Shown here: in pieces, positions 52,574 through 60,838 of the stretch
How positions within the stretch are numbered: the first letter of the stretch is position 1
How the letters are laid out: every line of letters starts with the position of its first letter
Assembly (NCBI GenBank): GCA_947498325.1
Contig: CANMKE010000001.1
Coordinates: 496,001-560,000, forward strand
Length of the DNA stretch: 64,000 nt
Source: an uncultured Persicobacter sp.
GTDB taxonomy: Bacteria; Bacteroidota; Bacteroidia; Cytophagales; Cyclobacteriaceae
Direction of reading: 5' to 3'
The notes under the pieces: generated by a model
What the model was told of the DNA's origin: nothing
Database searches by the model: none
What the model saw: only the letters and a program-made list of their open reading frames with translations
Program-made: the position numbers and the translations under genes

Positions 52574-53068
52574 ATGAGAGGAGTATATCTGTTATTAGGG
52601 AGTAACCTGCAGGATCGTGAGGGCTTGCTGAAGCAGGCCGTGGAGGAGATCGAAATCTCCGTAGGGAAGGTGTTAAAAGCCTCCTCGGTGTATGAAAGTG
52701 AAGCATGGGGCGTAACGGACCAGCCGGCGTTTCTGAATCAGGTGCTTGAGGTGGAAACAGCACTGGAGGCCTATCCGCTACTGATGGCCATTCAGCAGAT
52801 TGAAATAAAGCTCGGCAGGGTGCGCCACGAACGCTGGGGCGAACGGACGATGGACATTGATATTCTGTTCTTCGGGGAGGAAGTGTTGCAAAGCCAGCGG
52901 TTGACCGTCCCGCATCCAGAGCTCCATAACCGCAGATTTACCTTGCTGCCGCTGATTGAGGTAGTGAAAAACAAACAGCACCCTACTTTGGGTTACACTC
53001 TTGAGCACTTGCTGGAGCAGTGTCCCGATAAATTGAAAGCATGGGTTTATAAGCCAGAAATGAAGTAA
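52574..53068 (+). CDS. folK: 2-amino-4-hydroxy-6-hydroxymethyldihydropteridine diphosphokinase
   Basis: 164 residues. HPPK transfers pyrophosphate from ATP to the pterin for folate synthesis. YLLLGSNLQDREGLL, SSVYESEAWG, FLNQVLEVET, RWGERTMDIDILFFG and VPHPELHNRRFTLLPL contain the usual metal and pterin sites. Length is normal. Its stop codon is one base before the start of a sensor kinase gene at 53070, an unusual coupling of folate metabolism with signalling. pabB is elsewhere in the window (46.2-47.5 kb). Confidence 0.93.
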   Translation: MRGVYLLLGSNLQDREGLLKQAVEEIEISVGKVLKASSVYESEAWGVTDQPAFLNQVLEVETALEAYPLLMAIQQIEIKLGRVRHERWGERTMDIDILFFGEEVLQSQRLTVPHPELHNRRFTLLPLIEVVKNKQHPTLGYTLEHLLEQCPDKLKAWVYKPEMK

Positions 53069-53069
53069 C

Positions 53070-54596
53070 ATGATACAGTTTGATAGCAATTTTAAAGCCT
53101 GGGCAAGCGATATTCTTTCGCAGGAACGAATGGTGGGCTTTGTGATTTTTGATAAGGCATTTGAGCTTGTGCACATGAATGAAAAAGCCCTGGAGATGTT
53201 TTCGCTGGATGCCGAACAACTCCCTGGCAGGCATGTCAACAGTCTGTATGAAGAGGAATACCACAGCGAGCATTTCAATGCCATAAGGCGGGTGCAGCGG
53301 TTTGCGCCTTCGGCGGATCGGTTGGTGGCCGACGAGCTGATGATGCAGGCGGTCAAACGGAATGGTTATGTGTTTCCTGTGGAGGTTTGGCTCTCGATCA
53401 GGCTGATTGATGGTGAGCCTTATTTTGCGGAACTGATCTTGGATAAGTCCCAGGAAGCGATTTTGGAAAAAGGCTTTACGGAAAATACCAATAAGCTGAA
53501 TGCGATCATTAATAGTGCTGCAGATGGGATTGTTACCCTTGATGCCCAGGGGAATATTGAAACGGTAAACCCTACGGCAGCCAACATTTTCGGGTATCGT
53601 CAGCGGGAACTTTATGGCAAAAATTTCCAGGAGTTGGTGCATCCTGACGATGGCCTTGATGAAGATGGGAAAGTCAATCAGATTTTTCTTTCCTACGAGT
53701 CGGGTGTCAGTATTCCGTCTTCAAGGGAAATTCTGGGACGTTCAAAAAGTGGGGAAATGCTCCATGTGAAATTGTCGGTAGGGGTGGTGCATTTGCCCGA
53801 CCGAAAAATGTTTACCTGTATTCTGCACGACCTTTCAGCGATTAAAGAAGTAGAGGAGCAATTGAAAAGTTATGCCGAAGACCTTGAGCGCTCTAACAGG
53901 GATTTGGAGGAGTTTGCCTATGTGTCTTCCCATGATTTGCAGGAACCCTTGCGGAAAATTCGTGCCTTCGGGGATCGTCTGATGACCAAAGAGCAAAATA
54001 ATTTGTCGGAAACGGGTGTTGATTACCTGAATCGTATGATGAATGCCGCCAAACGGATGCAGAAGCTGATCAACGATTTGTTGCGATTCAGCAGGGTAGG
54101 CTCTAAGAAAGCGGCCTTTCAGCCCATCGACCTTAATCATATTGTGAAGGAAGTACTGAACGATTTGGAGGTCGCCATTGAAAAAGAACAGGCCGTTGTG
54201 GAGATCGATGACTTGCCGGAAATTGAGTCCGACAGCAGCATGATGCGTCAGTTATTTCAGAACATGATTTCCAACGCCCTGAAATTCCGTTCACCAGACC
54301 GCCCACCAGTGATAAAAATTACCAACGAAACGGAGGAAACGGCCAATGGAAAGCAAAAGTATGTACAGCTGGCCATTACCGATAATGGGATTGGTTTCGA
54401 TCAAAGATATGTGGACAAAATCTTTACCATATTCCAACGTCTTGAAGGTCAGAAGTATGAAGGTTCGGGGGTAGGCTTAGCCATTTGTAAAAAAATTGTT
54501 GAGCTTCATGGTGGTCAAATAGAAGCAAAAAGTGATTTGGGTCATGGTTCTCGCTTTGCTTTTAAATTATTGAAGAAAGGCTCGAAAACATATTAA
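53070..54596 (+). CDS. PAS sensor histidine kinase, soluble
   Basis: 508 residues, no membrane helices, so cytoplasmic. Two PAS domains (about 10-125 and 140-260; second with NSAADGIVTLDAQGNIETVN), a coiled coil, a HisKA domain with phosphoacceptor His288 in YVSSHDLQEPLRKI, and an HATPase domain with N box NMISNALKFRS and G1/G2 DNGIGFD, GSGVGLAICKKIVE. The HisKA type, SSHDLQEPL, matches the phytochrome-like kinase group whose partner is often Rcp1-like, and an Rcp1-like protein follows at 54829. The signal is unknown. Translated one base after folK. Confidence 0.93.
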   Translation: MIQFDSNFKAWASDILSQERMVGFVIFDKAFELVHMNEKALEMFSLDAEQLPGRHVNSLYEEEYHSEHFNAIRRVQRFAPSADRLVADELMMQAVKRNGYVFPVEVWLSIRLIDGEPYFAELILDKSQEAILEKGFTENTNKLNAIINSAADGIVTLDAQGNIETVNPTAANIFGYRQRELYGKNFQELVHPDDGLDEDGKVNQIFLSYESGVSIPSSREILGRSKSGEMLHVKLSVGVVHLPDRKMFTCILHDLSAIKEVEEQLKSYAEDLERSNRDLEEFAYVSSHDLQEPLRKIRAFGDRLMTKEQNNLSETGVDYLNRMMNAAKRMQKLINDLLRFSRVGSKKAAFQPIDLNHIVKEVLNDLEVAIEKEQAVVEIDDLPEIESDSSMMRQLFQNMISNALKFRSPDRPPVIKITNETEETANGKQKYVQLAITDNGIGFDQRYVDKIFTIFQRLEGQKYEGSGVGLAICKKIVELHGGQIEAKSDLGHGSRFAFKLLKKGSKTY

Positions 54597-54828
54597 TACT
54601 GTTTTTATCAGGTCATTATGTAATTTATTATTACTTTAGTTGATGGAAGTGTGAAGCGTTAGTGATATTCATCATGGTTTTACTTTCTCTGCTTTGATTT
54701 TTTAACTTAACAGTTGTTTTAATCTTTAAGAAGGAATATACTTACACATCAATCTGCCAGAATGGTGCAGCCTTATTGTACTTTTCCAATATATTGATAG
54801 TTGCTATATTTTAACTTAATTCATTAGT

Positions 54829-55287
54829 ATGATTAAATCTTCTCTTCCAGTAATTTTGATAGCGGACGATGATGCCGAAGATCGATTGTTGGCGCAGGAA
54901 GCGCTCGAAGCAAGTGATTTCAAAGGGAAAATTTATTTCGTGGAGGACGGAGAGGAGTTAATGGATTACTTGCTGGGTAATGGCAAGTATAGCGATCGTC
55001 AGGTGTACCCAGTGCCTTCTTTGGTGCTGTTGGATTTGAACATGCCCAAAAAAGACGGCAGAGAAGCCCTTAGGGAAATCAAAGCATTGAATGAATACCA
55101 TAGTTTGCCTGTTGTGGTGCTCACGACCTCTTCCAATGATGAGGATATTGTTCGCTCCTATGATTTAGGGGTTAACTCATTTTTGAACAAGCCTGTCCGC
55201 TTTGTCGATTTTGTCGCACTGATGAACTCGCTATGCACTTATTGGTTTGGCTTCAATAAATACCCTATCGCCCCTCAAATGCGGTAG
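54829..55287 (+). CDS. Rcp1-like single-domain response regulator
   Basis: 152 residues, receiver only. Acidic pocket DDDAED near 13-18, phosphoacceptor Asp69 in VLLDLNMPKKDG, and Lys in FLNKPVR. It is longer at loop positions than typical CheY and has the Rcp1-type features (YLLGNGKYSD, TTSSNDEDI). This family takes phosphate from phytochrome-like kinases such as the preceding one. Output by protein contact; the target is not visible. 232-base gap to the kinase. Confidence 0.92.
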   Translation: MIKSSLPVILIADDDAEDRLLAQEALEASDFKGKIYFVEDGEELMDYLLGNGKYSDRQVYPVPSLVLLDLNMPKKDGREALREIKALNEYHSLPVVVLTTSSNDEDIVRSYDLGVNSFLNKPVRFVDFVALMNSLCTYWFGFNKYPIAPQMR

Positions 55288-55328
55288 CGTTTTTGGCGAC
55301 GCCAATTTTTAAAAGATTTTGCCCTAAT

Positions 55329-56936
55329 ATGGATGAATTAGTAAGAATCCTTCTTATCGATGACGATGAGGAGGATTTCATAATTACACGGGATATTATT
55401 TCTGAAATCCCGAACAGAAATTACACGATCGACTGGATTTCCAATTTCAGTGAGGGGCTGCAGGCCATTCGCCACCACGATCATGAGGTTTACCTGATCG
55501 ATTATCGCTTGGGTGCTTTTACAGGTATTGAACTGATTCAGGAAGCGAAACAAAGTGGCACAAGGGCGCCGATGATTTTGCTTACAGGTCAGCTGGATCA
55601 AAATGTCGATGATCAGGCCGTGATGGTTGGCGCCGCAGATTATGTCTATAAAGGCGGGCTGAATTCCTATATTCTCGACCGATCAATTCGTTATTCCTTG
55701 CGCCATATGCAAAACCTCAATCAGATTCGGGTTTTGAATGAAGAGCTGGAGCAAAGGGTGGAGGATCGTACACGGGAGCTGGCTGTGGCCGTAAAAAAAC
55801 TCAAACGCTCCAACGATTCCCTCGAAAAACAAATAGAGGTGCGCCGATCTACGGAAAAAGCATTACGGCAATCCCAGCGCCTATACAAAGCCATTTCCCG
55901 AAATTTCCCGAAAGGGATCATCTCAGTGCTCGACAGCGATTTCTGTTTCGTCTTTGCTGATGGGCAGGAGCTGGATCAGTTGCAGGTAGCCTCCAAGCAA
56001 ATGGTGGGGCGCCATTATACGGAATTTCTGAAACCTGAAGAAAAGGTCAATTGGGAAGCGGAGTTTACCAAGGTGTTCCGTGGCGACACGGTATCTTTTG
56101 AGGTAACGATCGGCAAAACGTCCTATCACGTCAATGGCGTGCCTTTGTTTAACAGCCTCGGCTATGTAAAGCAAATTTTGCTGGTGCACCAGAATATTAC
56201 TGAGGCCAAAAAAGCCGAGGAGGAAATCCGCCGTGCCCTGGCCAAGGAAATTGAACTCAATGAGCTCAAGACCCGATTTGTAACTACCGCTTCGCATGAA
56301 TTCCGCACCCCACTGAGTACCATTCTTTCTTCAGCTTCGCTGATTGGCCGCTATACGGAAAGCAGTCAGCAAGAGCGTCGGGATAAGCACGTGCAGCGGA
56401 TCAAATCGTCGGTCAATAACCTGACGGGAATTCTGAATGATTTCCTTTCGATTTCAAAATTGGAGGAAGGGAAAATCAAGCACACCCCCGAACCAATGCA
56501 GGTGGATGATAAAGCACAGCAAATTATCGATGAAATTCAGGTATTGTTGCGGAAAGGGCAGAAAATTGAATATGCATTTACGGGCGATTCCCAGGCCTAT
56601 ATTACGATGGATATTCAGATCTTCAAGAATATTTTGCTCAACCTGCTTTCCAATGCCATCAAGTATTCTGGCGAAGGGAAACTGATTTTCCTTAATGTCG
56701 ACCTTACGGATGATCAACTGGCCATTACCATCAAAGATCAGGGGATGGGGATTTCAGCAAGTGAACAGGTGCATATTTTTGAACGGTTCTTCCGTGCCAA
56801 CAATGCTCAAAATATTCAGGGAACGGGCCTTGGGCTTAACATTGTCAAGAAGTATGTCGATATGCTCAATGGGACCATCCGTTTTGAGAGTGAAGAGGGG
56901 ATAGGGACGACCTTTTTTATAAATATTCCATTGTAA
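55329..56936 (+). CDS. Hybrid kinase: receiver, PAS, HisKA and HATPase
   Basis: 535 residues from the ATG at 55329; a TTG 36 bases earlier is less likely. Receiver (about 4-125) with acceptor Asp58 in YLIDYRLG. A long coiled coil (ELEQRVEDRTRELAVAVKKL) is followed by a PAS domain (about 175-300), HisKA with His323 in TASHEFRTPLSTIL and an HATPase domain (N box LLSNAIKYSG, DQGMGIS, GTGLGLNIVKKYV). An N-terminal receiver means that phosphate from another kinase could control it, so it may act in the middle of a pathway. 41 bases after the Rcp1-like gene. Confidence 0.92.
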   Translation: MDELVRILLIDDDEEDFIITRDIISEIPNRNYTIDWISNFSEGLQAIRHHDHEVYLIDYRLGAFTGIELIQEAKQSGTRAPMILLTGQLDQNVDDQAVMVGAADYVYKGGLNSYILDRSIRYSLRHMQNLNQIRVLNEELEQRVEDRTRELAVAVKKLKRSNDSLEKQIEVRRSTEKALRQSQRLYKAISRNFPKGIISVLDSDFCFVFADGQELDQLQVASKQMVGRHYTEFLKPEEKVNWEAEFTKVFRGDTVSFEVTIGKTSYHVNGVPLFNSLGYVKQILLVHQNITEAKKAEEEIRRALAKEIELNELKTRFVTTASHEFRTPLSTILSSASLIGRYTESSQQERRDKHVQRIKSSVNNLTGILNDFLSISKLEEGKIKHTPEPMQVDDKAQQIIDEIQVLLRKGQKIEYAFTGDSQAYITMDIQIFKNILLNLLSNAIKYSGEGKLIFLNVDLTDDQLAITIKDQGMGISASEQVHIFERFFRANNAQNIQGTGLGLNIVKKYVDMLNGTIRFESEEGIGTTFFINIPL

Positions 56937-57046
56937 TGAATTTGCATGTAGATTCATGCGAAAAAAATAGTTAATTTGCAGTGGCACTTTATTCGGTGCT
57001 TACACAATGCGCTTGTATTGTCATTGCAATTAATCAAACTAATTGA

Positions 57047-58114
57047 ATGAAAAAGATTCTTCTGATAGAGGATAACCCAGATATGCGGGAAAATACCGCC
57101 GAAATTCTGGAGTTAGCCAATTACCAAGTACTCACTGCTGAAAATGGTAAAGTAGGTGTTGAGAAAGCAACCAAGGACCTTCCTGACCTGATCATCTGTG
57201 ATGTCATGATGCCTGAACTCGATGGGTACGGCGTACTTTATCTTTTAGGGAAAAACCCGAACACGGCGAGCATTCCTTTTATTTTCCTGACTGCCAAGGC
57301 GGAAAGGGGCGATTTCAGAAAAGGGATGGAAATGGGTGCTGATGATTACCTGACCAAGCCTTTTGATGATATGGAGTTGTTGAACGCTGTGGAATCAAGA
57401 CTGAAGAAAAATGACTTGTTCAAAAAAGACTTCTCTCAGGATTTGGGTGGTTTGGATGATTTCTTCAGTGCTGCCGAAAGTGGTGACCTGGCTTCCTTGT
57501 CAAAAGACCGTAAAGTAAAAACCTACAAGCGTAAGGAGATCATCTATCATGAGGAAGCGATTCCAAACGGTTTGTTCTTTATCTCTAAGGGGAAGGTGAA
57601 AACCTACAAAACCAATGAGGACGCCAAGGAATACATTACAGGGCTTTTCAAAGCAGGTGATTTTATTGGTTATATGGCTTTGCTGGAGATGACCAACTAC
57701 ACTGAGTCGGCGATGGCGCTGGAAGATTCTGAAATTTGTTTCATTCCTAAGGAAGATTTCTTTGCCTTGCTTACAAGCAAAAGGGATGTTGCCCATAAGT
57801 TCATCAAAATCCTTTCGAACAACCTCAAGGAATCGGAAGAGCGTTTGTTAAATTTGGCTTACAACTCGGTTCGTCAGCGGGTGGCAGAAGCGTTAATTAT
57901 GCTTGAAGGACGTTATAACGAAAGTGAAAATTCTTCGGAATTCACCATGTCCATCACTCGTGAAGATTTGGCCAATATCGTAGGGACGTCCACCGAATCG
58001 GTGATCCGTACTTTGGCAGACTTTAAGGAAGAAGGCCTGATTCAGATTCGGGGAAGAAATATTAAAGTCGTAGAACTTGGTCGCCTGCAGTCGATCAAGA
58101 ATGGTTTTTATTAA
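57047..58114 (+). CDS. Receiver fused to a CRP/FNR-type transcription regulator
   Basis: 355 residues. Receiver domain (1-120) with acceptor Asp52 in LIICDVMMPELDGYG and Lys in LTKPFDD. A cyclic-nucleotide-binding-like domain (about 150-270; IPNGLFFISKGKVKTYK, GLFKAGDFIGYMALL) and a CRP-type winged helix (about 290-355) with the recognition helix in TSTESVIRTLADF, where Glu and Arg match the DNA-contact positions of CRP/FNR. The cyclic-nucleotide pocket lacks the usual Arg/Ser set, so it may not bind cAMP. Probably the DNA-binding output of the cluster. Followed by a strong terminator. Confidence 0.93.
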   Translation: MKKILLIEDNPDMRENTAEILELANYQVLTAENGKVGVEKATKDLPDLIICDVMMPELDGYGVLYLLGKNPNTASIPFIFLTAKAERGDFRKGMEMGADDYLTKPFDDMELLNAVESRLKKNDLFKKDFSQDLGGLDDFFSAAESGDLASLSKDRKVKTYKRKEIIYHEEAIPNGLFFISKGKVKTYKTNEDAKEYITGLFKAGDFIGYMALLEMTNYTESAMALEDSEICFIPKEDFFALLTSKRDVAHKFIKILSNNLKESEERLLNLAYNSVRQRVAEALIMLEGRYNESENSSEFTMSITREDLANIVGTSTESVIRTLADFKEEGLIQIRGRNIKVVELGRLQSIKNGFY

Positions 58115-58136
58115 AACCTTCCACATGACTTTAAGA

Positions 58137-58178
58137 ACACCCAAAAATACAGTTAATGATGTTTTTGGGTGTTTTTTT
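58137..58178 (+). terminator. Rho-independent terminator of the two-component cluster
   Basis: ACACCCAAAAATA pairs with TGTTTTTGGGTGT around a nine-base loop, followed by seven T. Confidence 0.85.
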
Positions 58179-58299
58179 ATGGTTAATCGTGAAATTGTGC
58201 CCAATATCTTTTGATTTTAAAAGAATAAACTCAATTTTCAACGTTATTTACACGAAACAGGTGTTTGGTGAAGCTCCGTGGGGCATTGCCTTTTTTAAT

Positions 58300-59244
58300 A
58301 TGATAAATATAAAACGACTTCTTTTCTTTTTGGCCATCACGTTCAGTCTTGGCCTGACACAATGTACCAGCCCAATGGTAGAGCGTATTGTGCCCGTGGA
58401 AAAGTCGGTGGAGGATTATATTGCTGGCGCTGGCCTGGATTATCAGCAACAGGGGTCAGGATATTATATTAGCACAATACAGGCGGGCAATGGCACACCC
58501 ATCAGTGTAAATAATGTGGTGGAAGCACGTGTTACCGTCTATGATTTAGAAGATCAGAAAATAGATGACGCCGTTCAGCGGTTTAGGGTAGGGCAGCAGG
58601 CTATTTTGCCCCTTGTGCTCGACGAGGCATTATCGACCTTGTCTGAGGGGGCTGAAGTGCGCATTTTGTTGCCTTCGGAATTGGCATGGAAATCTTTTCC
58701 GTTTCGGCAATTGCCTTCCAATTCATCCCTGAGGGTGGATGTTACCGTTACAAAAGTTTTTTCTGAAGCAGACTGGAAAGCGCAGGATTTAGAAAATGCC
58801 CGATTGGTCTTTGAGCAGGTGAAAGGAAATTTGCAGGAAGTAAATTTATCCAGCCGTTACTTTTATGCCAGCGAATCCACCATCAGTCAGCCCACAACAA
58901 CTGGGCGGTTGAAGTGTGGTTTAGAGGCCGTTAATTTGGACAAAGAACAAGTAAGCCTGAAAAGCGATACAACCCTATATTATGACTCGGCCATAGAAAA
59001 TAACCTGTTTGAAGGGCTTAATGATGCCTTTCTGAGCCTGGCGCCCAATGCCAAAGGTTATTTGGTGTTTCCTTCGGAACTGGCCTATGATGCAGGCGTT
59101 ACTGTCGTGCCCTCTTTCTTGCGGGAGGAGTGTGCTGAAAATGGCATTATTGCTCCTTTATTTGCGGATTTAAAACCTTTCGGGTCGATTATCGTGCGAG
59201 TAGATGAATTCACTCCTAATGTCACCAACCCCCAAACTCCCTGA
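58300..59244 (+). CDS. FKBP-like lipoprotein with two FKBP-type domains
   Basis: 314 residues from the ATG at 58300; an upstream frame from 58156 lies inside the terminator and is rejected. Lipobox LTQC anchors it at Cys22. Two FKBP-like modules are recognisable: about 40-150, ending SEGAEVRILLPSELAW, and about 175-310, ending SLAPNAKGYLVFPSELAYD. FKBP proteins are peptidyl-prolyl isomerases and chaperones. Some catalytic aromatic positions are not obvious, so activity is uncertain. It starts a two-gene operon with an outer-membrane barrel; a chaperone role for that barrel is an inference. Confidence 0.75.
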   Translation: MINIKRLLFFLAITFSLGLTQCTSPMVERIVPVEKSVEDYIAGAGLDYQQQGSGYYISTIQAGNGTPISVNNVVEARVTVYDLEDQKIDDAVQRFRVGQQAILPLVLDEALSTLSEGAEVRILLPSELAWKSFPFRQLPSNSSLRVDVTVTKVFSEADWKAQDLENARLVFEQVKGNLQEVNLSSRYFYASESTISQPTTTGRLKCGLEAVNLDKEQVSLKSDTTLYYDSAIENNLFEGLNDAFLSLAPNAKGYLVFPSELAYDAGVTVVPSFLREECAENGIIAPLFADLKPFGSIIVRVDEFTPNVTNPQTP

Positions 59245-59247
59245 TCA

Positions 59248-60417
59248 ATGCGTAAATTACTTGTCATACTTATGGTATTCGCATTTTGGGGCGCCGTCAA
59301 TCCTGAAAAAGTAGTGGCGCAGTACAACCTCTCGGATGTGTACGCCACACGAACACCGATCAAATACAGTCCCTTTCGCAAAATATTAAATATGTTCTCC
59401 CTCGATGTCGGGGTGGGGTCAGGTCGAGCGTTTTATAATCAGGATTTAAGCGGTTACGATCTTTACTATCAGAACAATATCCCGATGCTGGGCTTGCCTC
59501 AGGAGAATGGCGGAATGGACAGTGTCGCATTTTCCAATTGGCTGACCGACCCTCAGCGGGTGGCGATCAACGGCAATACTGGCGTAGGAGGCAATTTCCC
59601 TGATATTCCCACACCTATTCAGCCCGGAGGAGGGATTAATACCGGCGTGATTGATTCGGCTGGTGCGGTTACTCATTTCCCCGCAGGCAGTTTTCCTGAG
59701 TTGGGGTATCGTGGGGTGGCAACGACCGTTCCCATTAACCTGTCACTCTTTTTCAATTACAAAAAATTTAGGGTGGGTTTCGGCTTTGAGGCCGAACACC
59801 ACAAATTATCTTACCTGAATCCCTACAACAGTTACGATAGCCAAATTGGTAGCCATGTGGTGGATATCAGTACCTGGAACTTTAAATACAACCTGTTGCT
59901 GGGCTATAATTTCTTTGATTTTATTGGCTGGTCTTATTATGCCGAGCTGGGCATAGGGAAATACAATATGGGCAAAGCCTTCAATGAGGCGGTCAATCAT
60001 CCAAGCATTGATGTGCAGTTGGCCATGCCGATGTATTATAATGTGTCGGAGTATTTCAGATTGTATGTGCGCCCATCTTACGAGATGCGCAGCTATAACA
60101 CCGTGTTGCCGCAAACCACCTCAAGCATTAAAACCAGTCAGAATGGTTTTTCGATCAGCTTTGGGCTGAGTTTTACTTTCCCAGAAATCAAGCGTTGTCC
60201 TATTCCCAATTGCAGTACCCAGCAGAAGCATCAGCACGGCGACAGAGCTTTCAGGGGACAGCCAATTTTTTATCCCCAAGACCCGCAAATCGGGCAAATT
60301 CCTCAGTTTTATCAAAAACTCAGGTGGAAGAAATTACCCCTGCGCAAAGGCAAAGGGAAGTCCTCCTCAGGCAGTAAAACAAATAATGCCAGCGACTATT
60401 CCAAAGATGCTGAGTAA
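59248..60417 (+). CDS. Outer-membrane barrel protein with basic tail, unknown function
   Basis: 389 residues. Signal peptide to VVAQ (25). The middle (about 35-310) has alternating aromatic residues and turns typical of an outer-membrane barrel (FFNYKKFRVGFGFEAEHHK, LLLGYNFFDFIGWSYYAELG, SISFGLSFTFPE). The last 80 residues are a hydrophilic tail with two Cys (RCPIPNC), His and Lys-rich segments. The gene starts three bases after the FKBP-like stop, so they form one operon. No family match is recognised; the tail may be periplasmic. Confidence 0.75.
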   Translation: MRKLLVILMVFAFWGAVNPEKVVAQYNLSDVYATRTPIKYSPFRKILNMFSLDVGVGSGRAFYNQDLSGYDLYYQNNIPMLGLPQENGGMDSVAFSNWLTDPQRVAINGNTGVGGNFPDIPTPIQPGGGINTGVIDSAGAVTHFPAGSFPELGYRGVATTVPINLSLFFNYKKFRVGFGFEAEHHKLSYLNPYNSYDSQIGSHVVDISTWNFKYNLLLGYNFFDFIGWSYYAELGIGKYNMGKAFNEAVNHPSIDVQLAMPMYYNVSEYFRLYVRPSYEMRSYNTVLPQTTSSIKTSQNGFSISFGLSFTFPEIKRCPIPNCSTQQKHQHGDRAFRGQPIFYPQDPQIGQIPQFYQKLRWKKLPLRKGKGKSSSGSKTNNASDYSKDAE

Positions 60418-60838
60418 GTTAGCCCGATAACCCTTAAAAATTCATCTCATTTTTCGATTTTTTGTATTTTGGTAAGATTATTGTTTAATCTTTGTCAATG
60501 ACTTTTTATTCAAAATGAATGAATTTTATAGCCCTGTCCAACTTTCAACAAAGATCCCTGTTCCTCAAAAACTGATATTTTAAATTATTGTTTAACATAA
60601 TGTATCGGGGGTAGAAAAAGGTTCAAGAGCGGAAAACGCAGGAAAAAGGCTGATTTTACGAAAAATCGCGATTGAAGAGGGGTGGATTAAGATTTTTTTT
60701 CTTGAAAAAAGATAAAAGGGCGGCAGAATTTACTGCAAAAACGGTAGAATCTGTTATTTTTGTGAACCTCGTTAGAGGTAAGCATTATTTCATAAAGCGC
60801 TCCCAATTTTTTGGGGGAATCAGTATTTATTTTTGAAT
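60418..60838. other. Upstream region of gyrA
   Basis: About 420 bases with no supported gene. A -7 box TATTTTTG at 60755-60762 fits TAnnTTTG, 76 bases before the gyrA ATG; the -33 box is poor. Otherwise AT-rich. A 22-codon frame at about 60514 is not convincing. Confidence 0.5.

Noticed and set aside
52983-53642. 219-codon minus-strand frame over folK and the PAS kinase start
   Set aside because: Both plus-strand genes are clear; the antisense frame has no recognisable domain.
60514-60582. 22-codon frame upstream of gyrA as a leader peptide
   Set aside because: No attenuator structure or repeated regulatory codons are seen; chance frames of this length are common.
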